Of a stretch of DNA of 64,000 nt, positions 1 to 7,511 are shown piece by piece. Positions within the stretch are counted from its first letter, which is position 1. Each line of letters opens with the position of its first letter. The stretch spans positions 124,001 to 188,000 of the forward strand of contig CAYOJJ010000001.1 of NCBI GenBank assembly GCA_964404255.1, read 5' to 3'. Made by a program: the position numbers and the translations under genes. A model generated the notes under the pieces. The model saw only the letters and a program-made list of their open reading frames with translations, searched no databases and was not told the DNA's origin. The DNA comes from JAFDZW01 sp964404255. GTDB lineage: Bacteria; Bacteroidota; Ignavibacteria; Palsa-1295.

Positions 1-659
1 GCAAGAAGCATGATCGCCATTGCAGTGAACTGCTTGCTGCAGGAAGCAAGTTCGAACACCGAGGATGTACTTAGTGGCGCTTTGGTATCATAGCGTTCAT
101 AGCCGAAACAACCTTTATAGAATGGCTTACCATCGTTAATAACCATCACGCATCCGTTAAATCCATCCGGGACATATTTGTTTTTTATGATGCTATCGAT
201 CTTCGACTGTTGAGCTTTAAGAACGGCACGGTCAATTCCTGCTGGAAGGATTTGCTTCGTATAATGAAAATCCGGTCCTTTCATTCCGAGGCCGACGAGC
301 GTATCGCCGATGAAGTACATCATCATGTGTTCGATCTCTTGCTCGTCCTTCGCATAACTCAGCGTTATGCTCGCTGTACTTTCATCCTCAAACGAAATAG
401 AATCAATGTGAGCAGCGCCAAGCTCGCTAAAGCGTTTGCGATATTCCTTCTCAATATCGGCTTCGATCTCCTTTTTCCGTTCGGCGGTAATATCCGTCAA
501 CTTCTCGGGAAAGATAGCAAACAGGGCCGGGAAATTCTGAGTACTATAGGCTTGGATAAAATCGGTAATAATTGCCGAACGCCGGGCGCGGTGATTATCC
601 TGCGCACACAGTGAACGGATGGGCAGGAGCAACAGCAGCAGTAAGAGAAATTTGTTCAT
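1..659 (-). CDS. Serine hydrolase (beta-lactamase/PBP-like family), C-terminus cut by window edge
   Basis: Reading the minus strand from ATG at 659 gives an open frame to the window edge (219 codons, no stop). It starts with a Leu-rich signal peptide ending LCA|QD, so the mature protein should begin with Gln. Residues of about 25-130 form a DUF3887-like alpha/beta domain. From about residue 160 there is a typical class C beta-lactamase/D-Ala-D-Ala peptidase start (GCVMVINDGKPFYKGCFGYE) followed by SCSKQFT, the SxxK motif with the catalytic Ser. The YxN and HxG motifs lie beyond the edge. The start lies inside the preceding araC-type gene, overlapping it by 65 bases. It probably hydrolyses an ester or peptide in the periplasm; the substrate is unknown. 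Confidence 0.85.
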   Translation of the reverse strand, partial: MNKFLLLLLLLLPIRSLCAQDNHRARRSAIITDFIQAYSTQNFPALFAIFPEKLTDITAERKKEIEADIEKEYRKRFSELGAAHIDSISFEDESTASITLSYAKDEQEIEHMMMYFIGDTLVGLGMKGPDFHYTKQILPAGIDRAVLKAQQSKIDSIIKNKYVPDGFNGCVMVINDGKPFYKGCFGYERYDTKAPLSTSSVFELASCSKQFTAMAIMLL

Positions 660-1506
660 GCTCTTTCGATACTTTGCGTTCAAAACTACTCAAACGCCAG
701 CGGCCAAAATTGTAAAAATCGAAAGTGAGGTCGTTGTTTTGATAATACTGTTTTGGGACCATACCCATTGTCTTTTTAAAATCGCGTATGAAATGCGATT
801 GATCAAAATAATCGGCTTCATACCCAATAGAAGTAAGGCTTCCCGCTGTATCTATTCGTAGGTTAAGCGCTCGTTTTATTCTTGAAAATTGCACCAGTTC
901 TTTAGGCGAAACACCAAGCTGATCGCGAAAAAGCATACGAAGCATCGTCGAAGAAATATTCAAGTGCCGGCTTAGCGATTCGATATTTGTGAAAGAACCA
1001 TTCATAATACAGGTATACGCTTCGCTTATGCGCGAATCGCAGTGCTGCTTTTGCATCGTATCAAGGATAAATGCGCCAATGGTTTGTACTACCTCTTCGT
1101 CGGTATTGGCACGAAGCAACCCTTCGGCAAGCGGTTCTATCTTTTGCCTATCGAGCACATCGAAAAGATCGTTTGCGGTATTTATTGGGAGATCGAACAG
1201 ACGTTCTTTCAATAACAATTGTAATATCTGGGGCTTAAAGCCAATCGTTATCTCCCGATAGTCCCCTATCATTTTGATCGATTGTGCTTTACGAATAAGA
1301 CCATATACAGTATAGGGTGCAGTGCGCTCCCACGTATCTTCAACAAGAATTTCCGTCTGCCCACTGAGAAGCATCGTAATACCGATCCCACCCGTTGGCG
1401 CGCAAACATAGATCGTTTCGATACCGCCATTGGTCATCTCATACAAATCGACAAGATACGTATGAGTAATTGGATTGATAGTATGATCGATCAGCCGGTA
1501 ATTCAT
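595..1506 (-). CDS. AraC family transcriptional regulator
   Basis: A 303-aa protein. The first 150 residues form an effector/cupin-like sensor domain without a recognisable ligand motif. Residues of about 165-260 are the paired helix-turn-helix DNA-binding module of AraC/XylS proteins (IESLSRHLNISSTMLRMLFR, then SIGYEADYFDQSHFIRDFKK and the closing GMVPKQYY). It lies in a tight minus-strand run of five genes (gaps of 1-13 bases) and probably controls that run. The last 22 codons overlap the start of the serine hydrolase gene in another frame. The C-terminal tail beyond the HTH (about 40 residues) is longer than usual and may simply be readthrough to the next available stop. Confidence 0.9.
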   Translation of the reverse strand: MNYRLIDHTINPITHTYLVDLYEMTNGGIETIYVCAPTGGIGITMLLSGQTEILVEDTWERTAPYTVYGLIRKAQSIKMIGDYREITIGFKPQILQLLLKERLFDLPINTANDLFDVLDRQKIEPLAEGLLRANTDEEVVQTIGAFILDTMQKQHCDSRISEAYTCIMNGSFTNIESLSRHLNISSTMLRMLFRDQLGVSPKELVQFSRIKRALNLRIDTAGSLTSIGYEADYFDQSHFIRDFKKTMGMVPKQYYQNNDLTFDFYNFGRWRLSSFERKVSKEHEQISLTAAVAPAHPFTVCAG

Positions 1507-1512
1507 ACCCTA

Positions 1513-1926
1513 TTATAAGATCAATAAAATGCTCCCACCAATAATGAGGGCGGCACCCATCGCCGCTTTGAGTGTCAGTGTTTCGTTCAAAAATACCATT
1601 GCCAGAATGATCGCAAAGGCCACGCTGAGCTTATCGACCGGGGCAACTTTCGATACATCGCCAAGCTGCAATGCCCGGAAATAAAAAAGCCAGGAAAGGC
1701 CAGTAGCAATACCCGAAAGGCATAAGAACAGAATGGTATTTCCCGAAAGCTCCGATAACCCTTTGCCCTCGCCTTTTATTAAGACGATCATCCAGGCCAT
1801 TGCAAGAATAACGATTGTTCTGATCGCCGTTGCCAGATCGGATGGTACGTCCTTCACTCCGATCTTGGCAAAGATCGCTGTCAAGGCTGCAAAGAACGCC
1901 GAAAGCAATGCATACACCCACCACAT
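1513..1926 (-). CDS. EamA/DMT-type membrane protein, half-length
   Basis: A 137-aa, strongly hydrophobic protein with about five membrane helices. It is a single EamA repeat: it opens MWWVYALLSAFFAALTAIFA and ends with an NETLTLKAAMGAALIIGG helix typical of the drug/metabolite transporter superfamily. Full-length family members carry two repeats (about 300 aa), so this resembles the half-size members that work as dimers. It starts 13 bases after the cupin gene and ends 6 bases before the araC-type gene. The transported substrate cannot be told from the sequence. Confidence 0.85.
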   Translation of the reverse strand: MWWVYALLSAFFAALTAIFAKIGVKDVPSDLATAIRTIVILAMAWMIVLIKGEGKGLSELSGNTILFLCLSGIATGLSWLFYFRALQLGDVSKVAPVDKLSVAFAIILAMVFLNETLTLKAAMGAALIIGGSILLIL

Positions 1927-1939
1927 ACTACTTCCTCCT

Positions 1940-2440
1940 TTACGGAAGATAACGCTCGATCTGCTCTTTGAATGCGGGATACATCGCTAATAACTGCGCT
2001 TTATCCGCTGCGACAAAATCTTCAAAGTCAAACCCCGGCGACATTGTCGTGCCGAGCAGAGCGAACTTCCCGCCTTCTTTTAATCTTGAACCTTGCCACG
2101 TACCAGCCGGTACGATAACCTGAGGTGACATCCCCTGCGCTATATCGGAGCCGATCGTTACGATCTTACCGAAACCGTTACCGAAAAGCTGCAACATCTC
2201 GATGGGATCGCCGAGATAAAAATGGAAGATCTCATCGCCCGGCAGGCGGTGCAGCCAGGAGAAGGAATCCGGTGTCAATAAATAATAGATCGCTGTCGAT
2301 TGTGCTTTTGACGAAGTATAGACTGAAGGTAACGCCGCTTGGGGTATTTGATGCAAAGAACGATAGGTTTCCCGGAAGAAGCCTCCCTCACCTGGTAACG
2401 GAGATAGTTCTAAAAGATCGATCAGTTCTTCGGCGCTCAT
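1940..2440 (-). CDS. Cupin superfamily DUF985 protein
   Basis: A 166-aa soluble protein of the DUF985 (Cupin_5) family. Landmarks are GEGGFFRETYRS near residue 18, STAIYYLLTPDSFSWLHRL, the segment DEIFHFYLGDPIEMLQL, and GTWQGSRL before the closing GTTMSPGFDFEDF. These are the conserved elements of the small beta-barrel, with His and Glu as possible metal ligands. Family members have no agreed reaction; some have been proposed to bind sugars or nucleotide derivatives. It is encoded 1 base from the methyltransferase gene, so the two are almost certainly co-transcribed. Confidence 0.85.
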   Translation of the reverse strand: MSAEELIDLLELSPLPGEGGFFRETYRSLHQIPQAALPSVYTSSKAQSTAIYYLLTPDSFSWLHRLPGDEIFHFYLGDPIEMLQLFGNGFGKIVTIGSDIAQGMSPQVIVPAGTWQGSRLKEGGKFALLGTTMSPGFDFEDFVAADKAQLLAMYPAFKEQIERYLP

Positions 2441-2441
2441 G

Positions 2442-3209
2442 CTATGGTTGTGAAGTTATTACTCTCATCGAAGAATCGTAGAACGGCTCATGGCGATAGT
2501 GGCCATACTGCTTATCCCATGTCCCACTTTGAAGATCGGCTGCGAGCTCAGTAATAATACGTTCTTCAATGCCGGCATCCATAACACCCCAGATCGATTG
2601 CGCGCTTCGGATATTTTTATCTAAGTAGGCTTCGGGCCTTCCATAAAACGCTTCGAGAATACCATCCTTGCAATGAAAGGGCAGTGATACCGGCGTAACG
2701 GTTGCCGTGCCTCCAAGCATCTCTACTACTTCATCGATCGTTGGAAAGCGAACAAGATCGATCTCCACGAGCTCAGGCCCGTACTGTGTAAGCCAGTGAT
2801 CGCCAAGGCGTGGAATATCGAAGGTTATGATCACTACCGGCCCTTTGGTGACCCGCCGCATTTCCCGAAGACCCCTTTCCAGATCTGACCAATGATGGAT
2901 CGTCAGCATTGCCATCGAAGCATCGAAGGAATTATCGTCGAAAGGCAGGGCTTCTGCCGTTGCATTGACGGCGGGCAATAGACCCGGCTTCCGCTGCGAA
3001 CGCATGGTTGCCGATGGTTCGACAGCAACCACCATTCTATCTTCCGGTTCGTAGGAGCCGGTACCGGCACCGACATTCAGAACCGTTGCCGCATAACCCA
3101 ATGCTTCGGTAATGTAGCGGGCAATGGCCGGTTCGGTAGCGCGATAGGTTGAATATCCTACTCCCTGAATTTCATAATCATAGTGATACACCGGATCCTG
3201 CATAAGCAA
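2442..3209 (-). CDS. Class I SAM-dependent methyltransferase
   Basis: A 255-aa cytoplasmic enzyme with the Methyltransf_11 fold. Motif I reads VLNVGAGTGSYEPED (residues of about 39-53), the acidic end of strand 2 is VAVEPS, then EALPFDDNSFDASMAMLTIHHW is the post-II/motif IV region. The acceptor substrate is not predictable. A second Met two codons downstream is an alternative start. It is the first gene of the tight minus-strand run going down to the araC-type gene and lies 10 bases from the secreted protein gene upstream. Confidence 0.88.
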   Translation of the reverse strand: MLMQDPVYHYDYEIQGVGYSTYRATEPAIARYITEALGYAATVLNVGAGTGSYEPEDRMVVAVEPSATMRSQRKPGLLPAVNATAEALPFDDNSFDASMAMLTIHHWSDLERGLREMRRVTKGPVVIITFDIPRLGDHWLTQYGPELVEIDLVRFPTIDEVVEMLGGTATVTPVSLPFHCKDGILEAFYGRPEAYLDKNIRSAQSIWGVMDAGIEERIITELAADLQSGTWDKQYGHYRHEPFYDSSMRVITSQP

Positions 3210-3219
3210 GGAGTAATAA

Positions 3220-4410
3220 TTATTTAAAGTCTTCTTTTATCTTTTGCGTCCATTCGGGTCGTTCGAGACGCTCGACAATAGCGATCGAGAGGTCCTTGAT
3301 CTTTGCGGCATCTTCCGTTCTATTGGTATCCTTATAATTGTCGTAGATCTCCTTGAACATATCGAGATAGTTCATATTCTGGTAGATCACATTTTGCGCA
3401 TTGATATCGTAACTTAGCGGATGCTTTACATAATCGAGCAGGAATGTCGATTCATAGAGCGCCTTATTTTTTGCCAAAAGATCTTCTTTCTTCGGAGAGA
3501 ATTTCAGCGTCAGGCCTGAGACAAACAGTTTATCGGAAAAATCTTTATAGAGATTTTGATACAAGGTCATTCCGAGGTATAACGGCCGGTCTTTGGCAGG
3601 ATCGTAATTGGTCAGGCAATGGCGAACCACTTTCTCCCAATTGGTATGGTATTCGTTGACATCGATTTCCGGCAGCTTCAACGATCCAAAATTCAGCTTT
3701 GAGAAAACAAAGGTACGATATTGTTCATTGAGCAGAAAGTCGATATTGACAACGGTCACGTCGGTGCGTATGCCTACTGCATCCTGCAATACCCACAGCG
3801 GATAGGTGTCGTTATCGCTTTGCGTAAAAAGAATAGCATTTGGCTCCATCGACATCAGCACATTGTACCCATAGTTGAGTAAGCCCTGCGAGATTTCATT
3901 CTTTTTATACCAGGCTTTATTTACCGCCATTCTCAGGCTATCGTTCATCGAGCTGACGGCAAGCGAAATCATACTCGAGCAGATGCCTTCGAAATCGGGG
4001 TTCATGGCATAGGCTTTCATCAGATAAGCTCCATTCTCCGGGCATACACCACAATCGAGAAACATCAGATAATTATAAGTAAAGGAATTGGGTATCGACT
4101 TCTCCATTTCCTTCAATATATCCGGCCCGGCTTTAAGCGCCGGTGATTCTTTGAGCGATTCGCTTTTCCAATCTGCCGAGCCAAGTGCATTACGGCAGGC
4201 ACGGAAATAATTATACCAATTCTTTTCGGAAGTCTTATCCTTCTGAAGCTCCTTTAACCATAATTCGGCCTGGGTCACATAATAGGTATGCGGTTTGGAC
4301 TCACGAGCAAAGGAGATTTGCGGTTCGGGCTGCTGGCAGAGTGCAGTAAGAGGAAAAACAATGGTAGCAGAGAACAAGAGGAGAGCGTAGTAGCGAAGAT
4401 TCATATGCAA
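3220..4410 (-). CDS. Secreted protein resembling the C-terminal module of DUF2723/GT117 proteins (copy A)
   Basis: A 396-aa protein with an N-terminal signal peptide ending near LTALC|QQPEP. The mature part is helical and TPR-like, with repeats such as YLMKAYAMNPDFEGI. The strongest landmark is AILFTQSDNDTYPLWVLQDA followed by GIRTDVTVVNIDFL, the signature seen in the soluble C-terminal region of DUF2723 (GT117) membrane proteins of Bacteroidota. The multi-helix membrane half of that family is absent. An immediate upstream paralogue (4484-5677) shares the whole architecture. Function is unknown; a periplasmic or surface role is inferred from the signal peptide. An ATG two codons downstream is an equally good start. 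Confidence 0.75.
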   Translation of the reverse strand: MHMNLRYYALLLFSATIVFPLTALCQQPEPQISFARESKPHTYYVTQAELWLKELQKDKTSEKNWYNYFRACRNALGSADWKSESLKESPALKAGPDILKEMEKSIPNSFTYNYLMFLDCGVCPENGAYLMKAYAMNPDFEGICSSMISLAVSSMNDSLRMAVNKAWYKKNEISQGLLNYGYNVLMSMEPNAILFTQSDNDTYPLWVLQDAVGIRTDVTVVNIDFLLNEQYRTFVFSKLNFGSLKLPEIDVNEYHTNWEKVVRHCLTNYDPAKDRPLYLGMTLYQNLYKDFSDKLFVSGLTLKFSPKKEDLLAKNKALYESTFLLDYVKHPLSYDINAQNVIYQNMNYLDMFKEIYDNYKDTNRTEDAAKIKDLSIAIVERLERPEWTQKIKEDFK

Positions 4411-4483
4411 GAAAAAAGATGAATACGAAATGAAGGCAACCTACGCGTAGTACTCTTCTATGTTTCAGATACAACCGTAGGCG

Positions 4484-5677
4484 CTATTTGAAATTTTCTT
4501 TAAAGTATCGGGTATAACTTGGTTTATCGAGCCATCGAATTATCTTTGCAGTAAGCGCTTTTACATCCGCAGCTTGTTTCAATTTTTGTGTTGTCTTATA
4601 ATAGTGATACAACTGGGTGAATAGATCGAGATAGTTGTAGCATCCGATATAATCCTGGTTATACGTTGATGCCTTTTCTATTCCATGTCGAAGATAAGTA
4701 AAATCGAATTTTCTTTCAAATAGCATACTATTGCGCTCCATAACAGTATTTGTGTCGGGCGGCACTGGGGTATAGTGCAATGTTATTCCGGAAGGATACA
4801 ATTTACCCTCGAATTCATCTAATAAGGCTCCATCAGCCAACCCGTCAAGATATAGAGGATGGGCTGTGGTTGTATTATAATGCGTGAGGCAATATCGGGG
4901 GAGCATCATCCATGTCGAATTCTGCGATCTATCGATCTGAGACCAATCTAATGAATCAAGTTTCAAAAGGGAAAAAATATAGGCCCGATAGTCCTCAATC
5001 CATAAAAAATCTATTGCCACGACCGTCACATCTGTACGAATACCTTTGACATCCTGAAGCATAACTAATGGCAAAAAAGCATTATCCCCTTGAGTGAAAT
5101 AAATGGCATTCGAATCCATCGACATAAGCACATTATACGCATACGACAACAAGACATCGGATATCTCTTTTTTTTGATACCACGCTTTATTGGCCTGAAT
5201 GCGCAAACTATCGTCCATCAGGCAGACAGCTAAAGAAATGACACTCGGATCGATTCCTTGCAGGTTCGGATTCATTGCATATGCCTTGAGCAGATAACGA
5301 GCATTTTCGATGTCGATCCCTGCATCTAAAAATTTTAGGAAGTAATAAGTACTGGTTGTTGGAATAGCGATAGCCATGGAATCCAATATCTCAGGCCCAC
5401 TTTTTACCGAAGTAGATTCCGCCAGAACATCGGTGCCCGGCTTTGCAGAAATGGCTGCATTACGGCATGCGTAATAATAGTTATACCAGTTTGACTCCGA
5501 GGTTTTATCTTTCTGTAATTCCTTCAGCCATAGTTTTGCCTGCGTTATGTAATAAGCATGTGGTTTGCCCTCTCGTACGAAAGGTTTTTGCGGCTCTGGC
5601 CTTTGGCTATAACAGAATGTTGGATACCCTATTGAGGCATACAGCAAGGTAAGAAAAAAATAAGCGGTCCGTTTCAT
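4484..5677 (-). CDS. Secreted protein resembling the C-terminal module of DUF2723/GT117 proteins (copy B)
   Basis: A 397-aa paralogue of the 3220-4410 protein. The frame is open to 5719, but the Met at 5677 (MKRTAYFFLTLL) begins a normal signal peptide ending CYS|QRPEP, so that start is chosen. Matching blocks include HAYYITQAKLWLKELQKDKT, AYNVLMSMDSNAIYFTQGDN and GIRTDVTVVAIDFL. Its base composition is visibly more AT-rich than copy A. This suggests an older duplication, a different origin for one copy, or weaker codon selection. Function is unknown. Confidence 0.75.
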   Translation of the reverse strand: MKRTAYFFLTLLYASIGYPTFCYSQRPEPQKPFVREGKPHAYYITQAKLWLKELQKDKTSESNWYNYYYACRNAAISAKPGTDVLAESTSVKSGPEILDSMAIAIPTTSTYYFLKFLDAGIDIENARYLLKAYAMNPNLQGIDPSVISLAVCLMDDSLRIQANKAWYQKKEISDVLLSYAYNVLMSMDSNAIYFTQGDNAFLPLVMLQDVKGIRTDVTVVAIDFLWIEDYRAYIFSLLKLDSLDWSQIDRSQNSTWMMLPRYCLTHYNTTTAHPLYLDGLADGALLDEFEGKLYPSGITLHYTPVPPDTNTVMERNSMLFERKFDFTYLRHGIEKASTYNQDYIGCYNYLDLFTQLYHYYKTTQKLKQAADVKALTAKIIRWLDKPSYTRYFKENFK

Positions 5678-5738
5678 CGGGCGAAGATAGATGAGTCGTG
5701 AGGTAGCCCAACCCGCCACTATGGCTATTCGTTTCGGG

Positions 5739-6122
5739 CTACTTCTTCGCTGCTTTCTTACTCTTAGTTGTTGGCTTTGCTTTGAGGCCGCTGATATACT
5801 TATAGCTGGAAGAAAAATACGGCTTTAGTTTTTTGGTGTCTTTAAGTAGTCCACCAGGCACCAGTACATATTTGGTTTGTACTATCCCATATTGTTTCGG
5901 ATGCTCGGTCTTATATTGCTTTAAGAACGGTTCGATCTCATCTTCCGGCAATCGCAATGCCAGTAGCCCATCCGGCATAAGAAAAGAAAACATGTGCCCG
6001 TTTAGGGAAGTATAAGGAATAGCGGCTCCTTTGCGCTCAAGGCCCGGTACGGTTGCAATTATCGCATCGTATGATTTTATAACCTCTTCCGGAATTTCAT
6101 TCTTTTTCTTTGCCGTTGCCAT
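5739..6122 (-). CDS. Small basic TfoX/YjbR-like protein
   Basis: A 127-aa protein without signal peptide. The core (residues of about 12-110) reads EEVIKSYDAIIATVPGLERK, then GHMFSFLMPDGLLALRLPED and YVLVPGGLLKDTKKLKPYF, a layout shared with small TfoX N-terminal/YjbR-like proteins of Bacteroidota that are annotated only as hypothetical. Both ends are Lys-rich (KAKPTTKSKKAAKK at the C-terminus), which would suit binding to nucleic acid, but this is inference. It lies between two minus-strand genes with gaps of 61 and 23 bases. Confidence 0.6.
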   Translation of the reverse strand: MATAKKKNEIPEEVIKSYDAIIATVPGLERKGAAIPYTSLNGHMFSFLMPDGLLALRLPEDEIEPFLKQYKTEHPKQYGIVQTKYVLVPGGLLKDTKKLKPYFSSSYKYISGLKAKPTTKSKKAAKK

Positions 6123-6145
6123 AATGCGAAGAATACTATATTATA

Positions 6146-7276
6146 TTACCACTTCTTACGGCGATTGCGGACATAATCGACGAGCACAAATTGCCCGAGA
6201 TCGTTCAGCCCCGAATAAAAGGCCCGGCCATGATTTGCTTTCGTCATATCTTCGACAAAATCGACAAGATATTTATCCTGGGCGATCATGAACGTTGAGA
6301 TTGGTATCTTCTCGCGCCGCAAAGCGACGGCTTCATCGAGCGTTTTATTAATGATCTTCGGATCGAGCCCCCAGGAGTTCTTATATAGCCGTCCATTATC
6401 ATCGAACATGGCCGATGGTTTACCATCGGTTACCATAAATATCTGTTTGTTTACCTGTCCGCTACGTTTGAGCAAACGCCTTGCCATTCGCAGGCCATCC
6501 CTGGTGTTGGTATGGTAGGGCCCCACTTCGAGAAAGGGCAGTTCTGCATCGCTGATAAGCTTTGCCTCGTCGCCGAACGTAATGACGAACAGGCGGTCTT
6601 TCGGAAACTTGGTACGGATAAGCTCCGCAAGCGCCATTGCTACTTTCTTGGCCGGGGTTATCCGATCTTCCCCATAGAGGATCATCGAATGAGAAATATC
6701 GATCAGCAGGGCTGTTGCGCAACTCGTAGTATGCTCGGTCTCATAGACTTCGATATCTTCCTCATCCATCGAAAGCCCGTCGAGCAGGGAGTTCTCATTA
6801 TTTCCTCCGCCATCGCGGAAAGAACGGCGGAAAGCATTTTGCAGGGTACGGGTAAAATCGATATTCGTCGCCTGATCGCCGAAGGAATATCCCTTGGTAC
6901 TGCTGGTCCGCTCGACTCCTGAGCCGGAATGCGGAGTATCGTGCATACCGCCAGGCGCTTTCTTCAATCCTCGGAATATTTCCAATAGAGCGCTTCGCTT
7001 GATATTGCCGATCGCTTTATTTGTCGGCTTAATAAGGGCGTTCTCGTCGGTTTCGATAATACCCTGCCGTTTAAGCTCATCGAGGAACATATCGTAGGTC
7101 ATATCCGGACCGAAGATATTATACTGTTCGTCGAGGTACTGCATCCATTGCAGGGCTTCCTCGGCATCACCGGAAGTCCTTAGTAATAGCTCATGGAAGA
7201 GATCGACCAATTCCTTGAGCCGGTCCTCAGCCCGCTTGCTTTTGCCCTCGACCCATTTTGAATAGGCAATATTCAT
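6146..7276 (-). CDS. VWA domain protein (CoxE/ChlD-like)
   Basis: A 376-aa soluble protein. The N-terminal 170 residues are helical and polar; residues of about 185-370 are a von Willebrand type A domain. The metal-binding MIDAS motif is intact (LLIDISHSM, DxSxS), and MVTDGKPSAMFDDNGR supplies the distal Thr-Asp. Such proteins usually work with an AAA+ ATPase of the MoxR or magnesium-chelatase type as a metal-insertion or remodelling pair, but no such ATPase is encoded nearby. The exact process is therefore unknown. Confidence 0.85.
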   Translation of the reverse strand: MNIAYSKWVEGKSKRAEDRLKELVDLFHELLLRTSGDAEEALQWMQYLDEQYNIFGPDMTYDMFLDELKRQGIIETDENALIKPTNKAIGNIKRSALLEIFRGLKKAPGGMHDTPHSGSGVERTSSTKGYSFGDQATNIDFTRTLQNAFRRSFRDGGGNNENSLLDGLSMDEEDIEVYETEHTTSCATALLIDISHSMILYGEDRITPAKKVAMALAELIRTKFPKDRLFVITFGDEAKLISDAELPFLEVGPYHTNTRDGLRMARRLLKRSGQVNKQIFMVTDGKPSAMFDDNGRLYKNSWGLDPKIINKTLDEAVALRREKIPISTFMIAQDKYLVDFVEDMTKANHGRAFYSGLNDLGQFVLVDYVRNRRKKW

Positions 7277-7366
7277 CGTAAGTTAATTAACGCTTCGCCA
7301 TTCAAGTACGTTTTGCCGTTCGATAATCCGCTGCGAAATATTCTATTGTAGTAGGAGTGGGGTTGA

Positions 7367-7477
7367 ATGAAAAAAAGGTCATTTTCTGATCTCATTTTCA
7401 CAAAAAAACCGGCTGCCGTGTCTTTCTGGAATTGGAGAATGTTCTTTCTTCTTTTTTGGTTACAGGGCTACCCGTAA
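7367..7477 (+). CDS. Possible 36-aa small ORF in the leader of the T9SS surface protein
   Basis: ATG at 7367 opens a 36-codon frame ending at TAA 7475-7477. The product begins with basic residues (MKKRSF) and has a short hydrophobic stretch (MFFLLFWLQGYP). A GGAG lies about 10 bases upstream of the ATG. It could be a small membrane peptide or a leader peptide for the gene at 7512, but chance is a real alternative in this 235-base gap. There is no homology I recognise. Confidence 0.2.
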   Translation: MKKRSFSDLIFTKKPAAVSFWNWRMFFLLFWLQGYP

Positions 7478-7511
7478 AAGGGTGTTTTTTATTGCTAAAC
7501 CGTTCATCTAT

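Noticed and set aside
1631..1924. Open frame overlapping the EamA gene on the same strand
   Set aside because: Out-of-frame shadow with no hydrophobic helices; the EamA frame has clear family features.
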